Shown here: in pieces, positions 16,838 to 26,659 of the stretch
Position numbering within the stretch: position 1 is the first letter of the stretch
How the letters are laid out: each line of letters begins with the position of its first letter
NCBI GenBank assembly: GCA_018818785.1
Contig: JAHIRF010000002.1
Location: forward strand, 186,001-250,000
Reading direction: 5' to 3'
DNA from: Thermoplasmatota archaeon
GTDB lineage: Archaea > Thermoplasmatota > Thermoplasmata > UBA10834
DNA length: 64,000 nucleotides
Made by a program: the position numbers and the translations under genes
The notes under the pieces: model-generated
Database searches by the model: none
What the model was told of the DNA's origin: nothing
Seen by the model: the letters and a program-made list of their open reading frames with translations, nothing else

Positions 16838-18607
16838 GTGGGGGGCGGCAGATCGCGGCCTAGAATCATCGGTCAGGCCCCGAGTGCTATCCCGCTCAGG
16901 ATAGTCAATGAGCCATATCGTGAGAAACAAGGAGACATCTTCCACACTGGACCGGCATCCGAGACGAGACCCTGTTTCACATCATCATGGATCGAAGTCC
17001 GCGGAGACATGGGACTGCCAAAAGCCAGGTTCAGCGTACGAGATGTCAATGTATCCCTCTTCGCACTCGAGAACGAGACATTTGGAAGATACATCGTAGA
17101 TCCGCCAGAGTATCGACTCAATCCGATTCATCTCAGGATGATATCAGATACCATCGAGATCATCTCCGCCTCGCCTCCTACAGAGATGGACACCTCTTCA
17201 CTCGACTTGATGAGACCATATATCAAGTCACGCGCCAAGGACATAGTGTTCGACAAGCTAGTCAACAAGGGACGCTCCCAGCCTCACGAATATGATGATG
17301 AGAAGATGACGGACAATCTCGCTGAGATTGTCGCTAAGTACACTGCGGGATATGGTCTTCTGGAAAGTCTCCTTGACGATCCGCAGGTTCAGGACATCTA
17401 CGTCAATGCGCCATCGAGCGTCACTCCTGTCTTTGTAGTGCTGAGGTCAGATACCATCGAGGGCGTCAGACAGAAATGTCGGACGAACATCTTCATCGGT
17501 GCAAGAGATGTACAAGGTTTTGTTTCGCGGCTGAAGCTGGAGACTGGCCTACCGTTCTCAGAGGCGCATCCCGTCCTGGAGGCGGACATACCTAGACTCG
17601 GGAGCAGGGTCACACTTGTAGGTCCTCCGATAAGCGAGAAGGGCGTTTCCGTCGCGATCAGGAAGCATTCTCGTGAAATGTGGACTCTTCCCCGTCTTAT
17701 CAGGAACGATTCGTTATCGCCGCTTCTAGCGAGCTTCCTCTGGGCATGCGTCACTGGCAGGAGGACGGCATTAGTGGCAGGGAGCCGCGGCGCTGGAAAG
17801 ACCACGCTTCTCGCTGCGATGATGCTCGAGTTCCCGTTATCACAGAGGATTCTTCTCATCGAAGACACACCTGAGATACCTGTCCGGAGAATGCGCGACC
17901 TCGGCTACGATATCCAGACGCTCAGGTTCACGAACGATCAGGAGGTCACTCACATGTCAGCAGAGGGCGCGCTCATGGTTAGCCTCAGGATGGGAGAAAG
18001 CGCAATCGTCATCGGAGAGGTTCGGGGAAGCGAGGCGCGCGTGCTGTATGAGAGCATGCGCGCGGGCAGCGCGGGATCGGCGGTACTGGGAACAATCCAT
18101 GGGAATTCCGCAAGCGGGGTCCTCGACCGTGCAGTCGAGGATCTCGGCGTATCAGAGCGGGCGTTTTCGGCCACAGACATAGTGATTGTGATAGGACTCG
18201 TTCGGACGCCAGATGGATCGAGATTCCATAGAAAGGTTGTGGAGGTTGCGGAAGTCAAACCTAAGGATGACGGTGTGGAGCTAGTGAACCTCTTCGAGAT
18301 GGGCAAGGGCAGCACAAGTGCCGAGCCCACTAAGGCGTTCTCGACTGAGTCACGAACGGTCAAGGGTGCGGCCGCGGCGATGGGCATCACTGCGGAAGCG
18401 CTGATCGGCATAATCAAGACGCGAGCGATCTGTGATCAATTGCTTTCAGAGAGATCCGACAGGATGAGCAACTCATGCATCGGCGCCCATGACTCCGTGA
18501 GGCTGCAATCCAACGAGTTGCTTGCTAGTGCCCTGTTCCACCCTGACGGGCCTACATCCGGATTGGACAGATGGAGGGAATTGTATGGCGAAACCGGTAC
18601 CATCTGA
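16838..18607 (+). CDS. Type II/IV secretion system ATPase (GspE/ArlI family)
   Basis: Hexameric ATPase expected to power assembly of a pilus-like structure from the cytoplasmic face. 589 residues from a GTG. Walker A is GSRGAGKTTLL near residue 315. The Asp box RILLIEDTPEI follows, then the His/Walker B-like IVIGEVRGSEARVLYESMRAGS. GTIHGNSASGVLDR is the conserved His box region. The first ~80 residues are poorly conserved, so an internal ATG near 17008 could be the true start. Downstream it overlaps the membrane protein by 23 bp, as in the common archaeal ATPase/ArlJ-type gene pair. Confidence 0.88.
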   Translation: MGGGRSRPRIIGQAPSAIPLRIVNEPYREKQGDIFHTGPASETRPCFTSSWIEVRGDMGLPKARFSVRDVNVSLFALENETFGRYIVDPPEYRLNPIHLRMISDTIEIISASPPTEMDTSSLDLMRPYIKSRAKDIVFDKLVNKGRSQPHEYDDEKMTDNLAEIVAKYTAGYGLLESLLDDPQVQDIYVNAPSSVTPVFVVLRSDTIEGVRQKCRTNIFIGARDVQGFVSRLKLETGLPFSEAHPVLEADIPRLGSRVTLVGPPISEKGVSVAIRKHSREMWTLPRLIRNDSLSPLLASFLWACVTGRRTALVAGSRGAGKTTLLAAMMLEFPLSQRILLIEDTPEIPVRRMRDLGYDIQTLRFTNDQEVTHMSAEGALMVSLRMGESAIVIGEVRGSEARVLYESMRAGSAGSAVLGTIHGNSASGVLDRAVEDLGVSERAFSATDIVIVIGLVRTPDGSRFHRKVVEVAEVKPKDDGVELVNLFEMGKGSTSAEPTKAFSTESRTVKGAAAAMGITAEALIGIIKTRAICDQLLSERSDRMSNSCIGAHDSVRLQSNELLASALFHPDGPTSGLDRWRELYGETGTI

Positions 18608-20402
18608 CGAATCAGCCACATACGTGCACGTGTGCGAGTCGCTCGTGCGCATCGGGTGCGTGATCGGGCTGAGTTCATCACCCAAATCGGTAGCGTCGAG
18701 GTTGACGATGTCAAGAACGACTGACGAATATCTCAGACGACAGCTCGATCTTTCCCGCATCCCAGTCACCGTGGAATCGATCAGGAGGGCAGCTAAATGC
18801 GCTGGCCTGATGGTCATCATCGCCATGGGCGCATTGACGGTCTCGTACATGTTGTTGATTCACGGCAGACTCGCACTTCCGTTGATGGTGATCTCGGTGG
18901 TAGCCCCGGCTCTAGCTCACCACGCGATCATAGGCCATCCTACATCCATGGCACGAAAAAGGGCTGCGAATATCCTGAGGGGATCGACGGAGTCGATGAG
19001 CCTTATGACGATGAGCATACGGCACGAACCCTCTGTTCCCAATGCCATCAGATTCGCGTCCGAAAGCGAATCTGAGTTCTCCGCTGAACTAAGGATGTGC
19101 GTATGGGATGTGATAATGGGCCGGTTCAATAGCTTCGAGGCTGCGCTCTACGACATTGGATGCAGGTGGTCCGCATTCGGGGAGGAGCTGAAGATGGCTG
19201 TCTCCTCGCTGCTGACGGCGGCATCAGAGAAGACGGAGGAGGGTAAGAGGCGAGCGCTCGATAGGGCGAATCACGCCATGGTCATTGGTGCGAAGAGACG
19301 GATCGAGGAGTATGCTCTATCTCTATCCACTCCGAGCATGCTCCTGTTCGGTCTTGGAATACTCCTTCCAATCATGGTCGGTGCGTTCCTCCCGATGCTC
19401 TCATGGGACATATGGTCCACACCAGCACTGGACGACGGGACGTCACAGGATAACGGGAACGGGCTCATCATCCAGACCGCATTCTTGATGAATCTTCTGT
19501 TCCCAGCGGTGGCACTGCTCGTCGCGATGGAGGCCGTTTCGAGGCACCCGCTCGAGAGAAGCGTCAGGAGGATGAAGTCCTCCAACCTTCATAGACAGGG
19601 ATGCATCATCGCAATCGCAATAGGATGCGTATCAGGCCTATCATTCTGGCTCTTCGCCTCGAATTATGTCGAGCCCGTGATCGTTCTGCTCGCATTCACA
19701 TGCCCCGCATCGGTCATATCCGTGATCACCTCATCTAGTCCGGCTTTCGAAAGGTCGGATGAAAAAGAGGCCGTGATGGGAGATATGCTGTTCAGAATGG
19801 GAGCGAGGATGCTCGAAGGGGAGAACTTCGAGTCGGCGTTGAAGAACGCTGCGGCCGACTCGGGGAAGGACAGGAGCCGCGTCCCGTATCGTGTCGCCGT
19901 GAGGGCCATAGTCTTGGGACAGGACTTCAACGAGGCCATGGATGACGAGGACAGCAGGACTAGAGCATCCAGCGCGAACGAGGCCATGAAGGTCGTGAAG
20001 AGGGCGGCCGAGAAGGACGAGCAATCTGCGGGCCTCTTGGCTATGGATCTGGCCACATATATCCGGGACCTGTCGCAGATCGAATCGATGTTGAAGAGCA
20101 GGCTCAGACCGATCATATCTATGATGAGGATGACCGCACATGTCATGGGCCCGATCGTGCTGGGCATAACATACTCGATATACATGTCTCTGGAATCTCT
20201 CGGAGGAGGCAGCGGGGCAGTGACTCCAGGACAACTCGTCCTGGTTCTGGGAATCTTCCTTGCGGAGATCAACGCCGTCGTATGTTTCTTCGTATGGGGA
20301 ATAGAAGGAGGAGTCGATAGAAGGGCTCTGCAAAAATCAATCGGTGTTTGCATCCTCGTGTCGCAGCTCATATTCGCAGCGACAGTGGTAACAGCCACCT
20401 GA
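18585..20402 (+). CDS. Type II/IV secretion membrane platform protein (ArlJ/TadC family)
   Basis: Integral membrane platform partner of the upstream ATPase. 605 residues from the ATG at 18585, which follows ggaggga; the frame is open 63 bp upstream. It has two GspF-like halves. The first carries a cytoplasmic four-helix region around ILRGSTESMSLMTMSIRHEPSVPNAIRFASE. The second has the equivalent MLFRMGARMLEGENFESALKNAA. Membrane helices occur near 70-110, 260-285, 310-330, 355-400, and about 535-600. The fused-repeat architecture is typical of archaeal pilus loci. The gene ends 15 bp before a convergent DUF835 gene. Confidence 0.83.
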   Translation: MAKPVPSDESATYVHVCESLVRIGCVIGLSSSPKSVASRLTMSRTTDEYLRRQLDLSRIPVTVESIRRAAKCAGLMVIIAMGALTVSYMLLIHGRLALPLMVISVVAPALAHHAIIGHPTSMARKRAANILRGSTESMSLMTMSIRHEPSVPNAIRFASESESEFSAELRMCVWDVIMGRFNSFEAALYDIGCRWSAFGEELKMAVSSLLTAASEKTEEGKRRALDRANHAMVIGAKRRIEEYALSLSTPSMLLFGLGILLPIMVGAFLPMLSWDIWSTPALDDGTSQDNGNGLIIQTAFLMNLLFPAVALLVAMEAVSRHPLERSVRRMKSSNLHRQGCIIAIAIGCVSGLSFWLFASNYVEPVIVLLAFTCPASVISVITSSSPAFERSDEKEAVMGDMLFRMGARMLEGENFESALKNAAADSGKDRSRVPYRVAVRAIVLGQDFNEAMDDEDSRTRASSANEAMKVVKRAAEKDEQSAGLLAMDLATYIRDLSQIESMLKSRLRPIISMMRMTAHVMGPIVLGITYSIYMSLESLGGGSGAVTPGQLVLVLGIFLAEINAVVCFFVWGIEGGVDRRALQKSIGVCILVSQLIFAATVVTAT

Positions 20403-20417
20403 CTTGACCAGCATAAA

Positions 20418-20981
20418 CTACTCGGTGGCGCTGGCCACGATCTTCTCCATGTTTCGCTCCAGGAGGGCCAGCTCCTTGGCCTCGAAGGCACGAGGGTCGA
20501 CGGGCAATATGAGCCTGCAAGTGCTCTGAGAGATATTGTCGTTCACCTGGTCGATGACCCTGAGCACTTTGTTGAAATCGTTGTTGGACACGAGATATTC
20601 GATTCCGTCCAATAGGATCACCCCGTCCTGGGTATCTTCGATGAATTTGATCAGATTGTGCGTGAGTATGCCGAGGTTCGTCGGGGACATCACATTCTCG
20701 CCAGCACGGGTCGCCAGCCAGTAGATCGGGGTGTTCTCGAGGCCGTACTTCTCCCTCAGCATCTCTGGATGCTGCCTGGTCACGGCGAGTCCGATGATCT
20801 TTCCGCCCTGCTCGTCACTGGTGGATACCATGTTTGTGAAGGCATCAAAGCTGATGCTAGGAGGCGCCTCCTCTATCACATAGCACTTTCCGGCGGCAAG
20901 TGAATACTTCCTGGTGATACCAAGGTGAGCCTCTTTGGTGCCCCTCTTCTCCTTGCCCTTCTTGAAAAGGAACAGGCCCAT
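20418..20981 (-). CDS. DUF835 protein, probable signalling component
   Basis: 187 residues. A basic N-terminus (MGLFLFKKGKEKRG) is followed by one DUF835 domain. Features include GKCYVIEEAPPSISFDAFTNM, GKIIGLAVTRQHPEMLREKYGL, DGVILLDGIEYLVSNNDFNKVLRVIDQVND and CRLILPVDPRAF. This matches the C-terminal domain of the protein at 1197-3044. DUF835 genes are often near archaeal two-component genes. Here it begins 3 bp after a response-regulator stop, which suggests co-translation and a shared pathway. Biochemical activity unknown. Confidence 0.78.
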   Translation of the reverse strand: MGLFLFKKGKEKRGTKEAHLGITRKYSLAAGKCYVIEEAPPSISFDAFTNMVSTSDEQGGKIIGLAVTRQHPEMLREKYGLENTPIYWLATRAGENVMSPTNLGILTHNLIKFIEDTQDGVILLDGIEYLVSNNDFNKVLRVIDQVNDNISQSTCRLILPVDPRAFEAKELALLERNMEKIVASATE

Positions 20982-20984
20982 AAT

Positions 20985-21341
20985 CTAATCACTCCACATT
21001 GCAAGTACGGATGAGAGCGCGATCTCGTTCGTTGGCTTGAGGAGGAAATCCCTTGCCCCTGCATCCAAGCTCTGTTTTATCATGGACTTGTTCACGATGG
21101 AACTCATGGCGATGATCTTCGCATTTGGGTTGATTCTGAGTATCTCTCTCGTCAACTCGACACCTGACTTGCCTGGGAGGATCATATCCGCGAAGACGAT
21201 GTCCGGCATGGTCGACCTGTATAGATCCACCGCTTCGTCGTAGCCGCCAGCTTCCGTCACATCGTTGAAGCCAGATTTGACGAGGAGCTCGATGACCACT
21301 TTCCGGAAGACTTCCGAATCATCAACAATCAGTATCTTCAT
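20985..21341 (-). CDS. CheY-like response regulator, single receiver domain
   Basis: 118 residues from the ATG at 21341. A receiver domain alone: acidic pair in ILIVDDSE, phospho-accepting Asp in IVFADMILPGKSG, Ser/Thr in IIAMSS, and Lys in FLLKPT. An upstream GAGGAGGT lies about 10 nt before the ATG. There is no output domain, so it must signal through protein contacts; the adjacent DUF835 protein is the obvious candidate. A histidine kinase is encoded at 48641-50626, but no link can be shown. Confidence 0.88.
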   Translation of the reverse strand: MKILIVDDSEVFRKVVIELLVKSGFNDVTEAGGYDEAVDLYRSTMPDIVFADMILPGKSGVELTREILRINPNAKIIAMSSIVNKSMIKQSLDAGARDFLLKPTNEIALSSVLAMWSD

Positions 21342-21608
21342 ATGGAGCCATACCTCCTCAGCTATCGGATACACTAGAGAGTATTTATCGTTGTTTGGTG
21401 GAAAAAGGGAGATGGGCAGGCAATATGTTCCTGACGCCAGGCCCTTCCGGATTTTAATTTTGGAGCACGGAGTCCTTGAAGGATGCGTGCTTGCTTGGAA
21501 GGGACTTACAGGCTACCCATCTCAGGACAATATCCTATGGCGACCAACTTAAACATTCTCATTGAAGGAAGCATTCGCGCATGCGTCCATAATCTGAGTT
21601 GGACAAAC

Positions 21609-21618
21609 CCTTAAATAC
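21609..21618 (+). promoter_or_regulatory. Likely promoter of the proteasome beta gene
   Basis: The string ccttaaatac is a good archaeal TATA box with a purine/C-rich stretch before it. It lies about 70 bp before the psmB ATG, implying a leader of around 45 nt. The remaining 230 bp back to the response-regulator start shows no gene. Confidence 0.45.
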
Positions 21619-21681
21619 TGGGTTGGCAATTATTCTCAAACGGCTTTTCTAGTCACAGATTTTCGCCGTGGGTGTTATTTC

Positions 21682-22323
21682 ATGACGAGCAGCGAAGATA
21701 TCAAGAAGGGCACGACCACGATAGGCCTGGTCTGCAAGGATGGTGTAGTGATGGCTACCGAGATGAGGGCCACAATGGGCACACTCATCGCTCACAAGAC
21801 CACTCAGAAGCTATTCAAGATCGATGACAATATGGGACTTGCAGTCGCGGGTGTCGTCGGAGATGCTCAGACCCTTGCAAGATACATAACCGCCGAGGTC
21901 GAGCTTTACAAACTCAAGAGAGGGCAACAGATGAGTGTCAAATCCGGGGCCACGCTCATGTCGAACATTTTGGCAGGCAGTCGGTTCTATCCCTACTGGG
22001 TCGGACTGATCCTGGGAGGGGTCGACAGGGAAGGCAACCATGTCTACGCGCTGGACATGGTCGGTGGAGCCATCCCCGACACTTATGTCACCACAGGCTC
22101 TGGTTCGCCATATGTCTATGGTGTGCTGGAAGACCATTACGAGAAAGGACTGACGGTCAATGAAGGCGCTGACCTCGCGATCAGGGCATTGCACGCCGCA
22201 ATGAAACGTGATTCAGCATCAGGCGATGGAATGACGGTCGCGATCATAACCAAAGAGGCGTTCACACCCCTCGATGAGAAGGAGATTCAGAAGAGGCAAG
22301 CCAAGATGAAACTGGTCTCCTGA
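21682..22323 (+). CDS. psmB: 20S proteasome beta subunit
   Basis: N-terminal-nucleophile protease subunit of the archaeal 20S proteasome. 213 residues. MTSSEDIKKG^TTTIGLV has a 10-residue propeptide ending in Gly, then the catalytic Thr11. Lys in the MRATMGTLIAHKTTQKLFKI segment and Asp/Ser in GSGSPYVYGVLEDHY and RDSASGDGMTVAII complete the active site. Monocistronic by spacing. The alpha subunit is not in the window. Confidence 0.96.
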   Translation: MTSSEDIKKGTTTIGLVCKDGVVMATEMRATMGTLIAHKTTQKLFKIDDNMGLAVAGVVGDAQTLARYITAEVELYKLKRGQQMSVKSGATLMSNILAGSRFYPYWVGLILGGVDREGNHVYALDMVGGAIPDTYVTTGSGSPYVYGVLEDHYEKGLTVNEGADLAIRALHAAMKRDSASGDGMTVAIITKEAFTPLDEKEIQKRQAKMKLVS

Positions 22324-22405
22324 GGCTCTGATTAGGTACGTTCGAGTGGCAATGTTGCCGTCCACAATACGAACGACATGTGTTCGATTAAGTTGAGTGA
22401 ATCAG

Positions 22406-24319
22406 ATGGGCATAGAGAAGATTCTGGAAGATGCGAGAGATGCGGTCAAGAAGACCATCCCCTCACACATTGAAGTGACGGATATAGATTTCGAAGGACC
22501 AGTCATAGTGATCTATACCAAAAACCTCGACGAGTTCTCCAACAACAATGACCTGGTTCGACAGCTGGCCCAGACTTTGCGGAGACGCGTGGCAATACGG
22601 CCGGATCCCAGCACGCTCGCAGACATAGAGAGTGCCGAGGAGAAGATCCGTAAGATCATACCTGAAGAAGCCAAGATCACGAACATATACTTCGAAGATG
22701 ACACGGGAGAGGTCACCATCGAAGCCATCTCACCTGGCCTGGTCATAGGCAAACACGGAGCCATCTTGAACGAGATCAAAAAGGAGATCGGATGGGCGGC
22801 CAAGGTCGTCAGAGCGCCTCCTATCCCGTCCAAGACGGTCAGCGATATCAGGAACTACCTTAGGAAGGTCCAGGAGGAGCGAAAGGAATTTCTAAGGAAA
22901 GTCGGCCGGAAGCTGATGAGGCAACGGATGAACGACGAGACCTGGTTGAGGCTGACCGCATTAGGAGGGTTCCGCGAGGTCGGCCGGAGCGCGAGCCTGC
23001 TAATGACCCGCGAGAGCAAGGTATTGATCGACTGCGGTGTCGCGGTATCAGCCGACGAAAACGGATCGACGCCATATCTGAGCGCCCCGGAGCTAATGCC
23101 CCTCGAATCCATTGACGGGGTCATCATCACGCATGCGCACCTTGACCACTCGGGGCTTCTGCCAGTGCTATTCAAGTATGGCTATGATGGACCGGTATAT
23201 TGCACTCCTCCGACAAGGGACCTCATGTCACTCTTGCAGCTTGATTTCATCAAAGTCGCAGTAGGCGAGGGCAAGAAAGCACCGTACGATTCGTCTCACA
23301 TACGAGATGTCGTCAGGCACACGATACCTTTGAAGTATGGAGAGACAACGGACATATCGCCCGATGTCAGACTGACCCTTCAGAACGCGGGACACATCCT
23401 AGGTTCGTCCATCGCGCACTTCCACGTAGGGGACGGACTGTACAACATAGCGTTCACTGGCGACATCAAATTCGAGAAATCCTGGTTGTTTAACGCGGCG
23501 GTGAACAAGTTCCCAAGGCTAGAGACGCTCGTGATGGAATCGACATACGGTGGCTATCATGACATGCAGCCTAGCCGTCAGGATGCTTCTGCGCAGCTCA
23601 AGGAAATCATCCGCAGGGCCCTCTCGAGAGGTGGAAAGATCCTGACCCCCGTGTTTGCTGTAGGCAGGTCTCAGGAGGTCATGCTCGTCCTCGAAGACCT
23701 CATGAGGAACCACCAGGTGCCCAAGGTGCCTATCTACCTCGATGGCATGATATTCGAGGCGACGGCGATACACACTGCATATCCAGAGTATCTCAACAGC
23801 CAGTTGAGGACGCAGATATTCCAGATGGGTGAGAACCCGTTCTTGTCCGATGTCTTCAAGAGGGTGGACAGCCCAGACATGAGAGAGCGCATATGCCACG
23901 ATACGGAGACTTGCATCGTACTTGCCACGAGCGGGATGATGAACGGCGGACCTGTCATGGAATACTTCAAGGCATGGTGCGACAACCCGCTGAACACACT
24001 CGTCTTCGTCGGTTTCCAGGGAGAGGGGACCATGGGCCGCAAGATTCAGAAGGGTTGGACAGACATCAATCTCAACGATAAGGGAAAGCAGTTGACTCTC
24101 CATATGAAGATGGATACCGAGACAGTCGATGGTTTCTCTGGTCACTCCGACAGGAGGCAACTGGTGAACTATGTCAGCACGATCGAGCCGCGTCCAGAGA
24201 GAATCATCATCGGCCACGGCGAAGAATACAAGTGTGCTGAACTGGCTAGCACGCTCTACAAGAAGTTCGGAATCGAGACCCGTGCCCCGATGAATCTAGA
24301 GACTATCAGACTGAAGTGA
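22406..24319 (+). CDS. KH-domain beta-CASP ribonuclease (aCPSF1 family)
   Basis: Archaeal CPSF73 relative that cleaves transcript 3' ends and promotes transcription termination. 637 residues from the ATG at 22406; a GTG 9 bp upstream is in frame. Two N-terminal KH-type domains include GLVIGKHGAILNEI near 110. Metallo-beta-lactamase motif 2 is THAHLDHSG. Later motifs are NAGHILGSS, FTGDIKFE, the beta-CASP segment SGMMNGGPVMEYF and the C-terminal GFSGHSDRRQL and IIGHGE. The length is typical of the family. Confidence 0.95.
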   Translation: MGIEKILEDARDAVKKTIPSHIEVTDIDFEGPVIVIYTKNLDEFSNNNDLVRQLAQTLRRRVAIRPDPSTLADIESAEEKIRKIIPEEAKITNIYFEDDTGEVTIEAISPGLVIGKHGAILNEIKKEIGWAAKVVRAPPIPSKTVSDIRNYLRKVQEERKEFLRKVGRKLMRQRMNDETWLRLTALGGFREVGRSASLLMTRESKVLIDCGVAVSADENGSTPYLSAPELMPLESIDGVIITHAHLDHSGLLPVLFKYGYDGPVYCTPPTRDLMSLLQLDFIKVAVGEGKKAPYDSSHIRDVVRHTIPLKYGETTDISPDVRLTLQNAGHILGSSIAHFHVGDGLYNIAFTGDIKFEKSWLFNAAVNKFPRLETLVMESTYGGYHDMQPSRQDASAQLKEIIRRALSRGGKILTPVFAVGRSQEVMLVLEDLMRNHQVPKVPIYLDGMIFEATAIHTAYPEYLNSQLRTQIFQMGENPFLSDVFKRVDSPDMRERICHDTETCIVLATSGMMNGGPVMEYFKAWCDNPLNTLVFVGFQGEGTMGRKIQKGWTDINLNDKGKQLTLHMKMDTETVDGFSGHSDRRQLVNYVSTIEPRPERIIIGHGEEYKCAELASTLYKKFGIETRAPMNLETIRLK

Positions 24320-24322
24320 TTC

Positions 24323-25261
24323 TCATTCGACGATCTTCAGCTTAGAACCCTTCTTGCCGATCAGTGTCACCCGGCTATCTTCTCTCTCTGCCAGTATCTC
24401 AAGCGACAGTCGGTCGGCGATTCTCCGGGAAAATTCGACCACAGAGGAATGAGATGGCATGTTCTCAATCGTCATCCTGGTTCTAGAGTCTCCCACGAAC
24501 ACGTACCCTTTTGGCTCTATGAATGTGGGGGATGCGATCTCATCCAGGCGAGCATATTCATCCTCCCAGCCCAGGTTCCAATCGCGCACTAGAGTGTGCC
24601 TTATCACCGTACGGGTCGAAAGAGATGGGAGCAATTCGAGGGTCTCCATGAGATTCTCCCACGCACCATCGAACTGTGGCACACAGACCCGTTTGAACAA
24701 TTCTTCGTTCGGGGCCGCGACTGTAACATACAATTGCGAGGGAAGAGAGGAGAGATTGGCAAGTGCTTTTGGAACCGAGCCATTGGTCACCAGGAATGTG
24801 GTCATGCCCTTCCTCTTGCAGAGGGCGATGAATTCTCCAAGGTGTGGATACAGAGTCGGTTCCCCAGAGAGAGATATGGCAACCTGGTTAGGATGACGGG
24901 ATTCCTCCCATAGCTTGGGATCGCACCGCTCGTCACCCTTGAAACCGGATACAAGAGAGCGCTGTTCTTGCAGACATCTCTCGAGCAGTTCCTCAGGTTC
25001 GGGGTACTTGGTACCCTCGAACCCAGTCATCCCATGGAACCGCCAGCAGAACAAGCATCTGAAGTTGCATATATTGACCGCAGGAGTCATCTGCAGGCAT
25101 CTATGGGTATGGATACCGTAGAACTCCTCCTTGTAGCATGACCGACCATATATCAACCGCTGACGCATCCAATGACACAGCTTGACCGCGCCCGTCTCTT
25201 CGACGATGCGATATTGCTGTTTCTCAAGATGCTGGATAGTCCCGTTCAACCCACATCCCAC
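24323..25261 (-). CDS. taw1: 4-demethylwyosine synthase (TYW1/Taw1, radical SAM)
   Basis: Makes 4-demethylwyosine from N1-methylguanosine at position 37 of tRNA-Phe using pyruvate. 312 residues. The radical SAM motif is CNFRCLFC (C65, C69, C72). A second set of Cys (CLQ at 55, C29, C42) is available for the additional cluster. ISLSGEPTLYPHL is the GEP motif. WRFHGMTGFEG and HTLVRDWN are TYW1 features. The start lies 3 bp after the rfcL stop, so the two are probably co-transcribed. Confidence 0.93.
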   Translation of the reverse strand: MGCGLNGTIQHLEKQQYRIVEETGAVKLCHWMRQRLIYGRSCYKEEFYGIHTHRCLQMTPAVNICNFRCLFCWRFHGMTGFEGTKYPEPEELLERCLQEQRSLVSGFKGDERCDPKLWEESRHPNQVAISLSGEPTLYPHLGEFIALCKRKGMTTFLVTNGSVPKALANLSSLPSQLYVTVAAPNEELFKRVCVPQFDGAWENLMETLELLPSLSTRTVIRHTLVRDWNLGWEDEYARLDEIASPTFIEPKGYVFVGDSRTRMTIENMPSHSSVVEFSRRIADRLSLEILAEREDSRVTLIGKKGSKLKIVE

Positions 25262-25264
25262 CTC

Positions 25265-26659
25265 TCAGAACTCCGCGAGACTCCGGCCGGACTTTCGTCG
25301 AGGGGTCTTCTTTCGCATTACTTCATCTTCGCCTTTGATTGCTATGATCTCTGCCCGGATAGCTTTGACAATACTGGAATCAGAATCCACGTGTAATAGA
25401 TTCGAGATATCGCCATCATCGAGTTCCGTCTCGCATCCCAACTTCACCATCAGCTCTCGATCCTTTGTCAACAATTTTGATAGATAAGGCAAGATCGATT
25501 CATCGAACATCCTCGATGAAGTATGAAAATACGGTGCCAATTTTGAGGATATGGACTTCCTTGACGCACGAGTACCCTTCGCACGTGACATGACTATCAA
25601 GAAACTTGGGAAACGATACTCACTCACATGCGGTCGTCGGCCAGATTTCCTCGACAATGCAACGCCAGCGGTCATCATTGTTCTCGCGTAAGACCACATC
25701 CCATAATGCTGCAACGCCCTGGCCCTCCGGAGATAGATATTGGATCTCGAAAGCGCGTCGAATGCGCGGGCCAGATCTTCGGGGTCCTTCATCTCAGACG
25801 GTATACTCTCCTCAATCCATTTCTCTAGCTCATCAGGCATCTTGTCGAGATTCAACGTCGCATCCTGAGCTTCGCGAACGGTCTTCGCACCGAACATGGC
25901 GCCTAGGGCCCTGCTCAGCTCCTTCTCCTGATTTCGCTCACCGAGGACATCCGTATCCTCAGCATCCAGGTGAGACCGTCCTTCGACTATCATCTGGAGA
26001 TCGTTTATTGCCGCCCGGAGATCCCCACCCGCATTTGATGCAATCTTCCCGAGGGTGTCCAGTGAGACAGTGACATTCTCATTCTCCGCAATTGAACGCA
26101 GAACTACGACGATTGCACTCGGGTCCAATCGTCTGAATGTAACGCTCGTTGCGAGCCTCTTGAGGGCAGATGCTCTACGCGTCAATTCGTAATAGTCGTT
26201 CGCTATAAGCAATATCGGCTGGCTGGATTCACGAATCGTGTCCACGATCGCCTTTGCGCCGCCATAGTCCTCTCGACCAAAGAGATTGTCCGCCTCATCC
26301 AAGATTATGAGCTTCCGACGCCCAGAATGAGAAGAAAGAAACTCTCCATCCAGAGTGAACGTCTGTGTCATCGAGCCGATTCCAGCCACCTTTTTGATGG
26401 ATTCGGCGTTCCTATGATCTGAAGCATTCATCTCGACGACGTCCCATTTCAGATCATATGCCAGTGCTAGGGCTGAGCTGGTTTTTCCAATACCAGGCTC
26501 TCCTTTGAGAATCAAGGCCTTGACCTTAGGAACTCCGTGAGCCCAGGATTCCGCCCATCGACGGATTGCCCTAATAGCAGACTCGTTTCCAACGACCTGC
26601 GAAAGGGATCTGGGCCGATATTTCTCAGTCCAATCTTCTTGCATCTCGTATTGAGACAA
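25265..26659 (-). CDS. rfcL: Replication factor C large subunit
   Basis: Clamp loader large subunit that opens PCNA with the small subunits. 464 residues; an internal ATG at 26644 (MQEDWTEKYRP) is the more usual start. Walker A is GEPGIGKTSSA and Walker B is LIILDEADN; the NASDHRN segment follows. GGDLRAAINDLQ is the sensor 2 region. The C-terminus is basic and ends RRKSGRSLAEF, where a short PCNA-binding motif is expected, but no full consensus is present. An AT-rich promoter (taaataca on the minus strand, near 26730) precedes it. Confidence 0.93.
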   Translation of the reverse strand: MSQYEMQEDWTEKYRPRSLSQVVGNESAIRAIRRWAESWAHGVPKVKALILKGEPGIGKTSSALALAYDLKWDVVEMNASDHRNAESIKKVAGIGSMTQTFTLDGEFLSSHSGRRKLIILDEADNLFGREDYGGAKAIVDTIRESSQPILLIANDYYELTRRASALKRLATSVTFRRLDPSAIVVVLRSIAENENVTVSLDTLGKIASNAGGDLRAAINDLQMIVEGRSHLDAEDTDVLGERNQEKELSRALGAMFGAKTVREAQDATLNLDKMPDELEKWIEESIPSEMKDPEDLARAFDALSRSNIYLRRARALQHYGMWSYARTMMTAGVALSRKSGRRPHVSEYRFPSFLIVMSRAKGTRASRKSISSKLAPYFHTSSRMFDESILPYLSKLLTKDRELMVKLGCETELDDGDISNLLHVDSDSSIVKAIRAEIIAIKGEDEVMRKKTPRRKSGRSLAEF

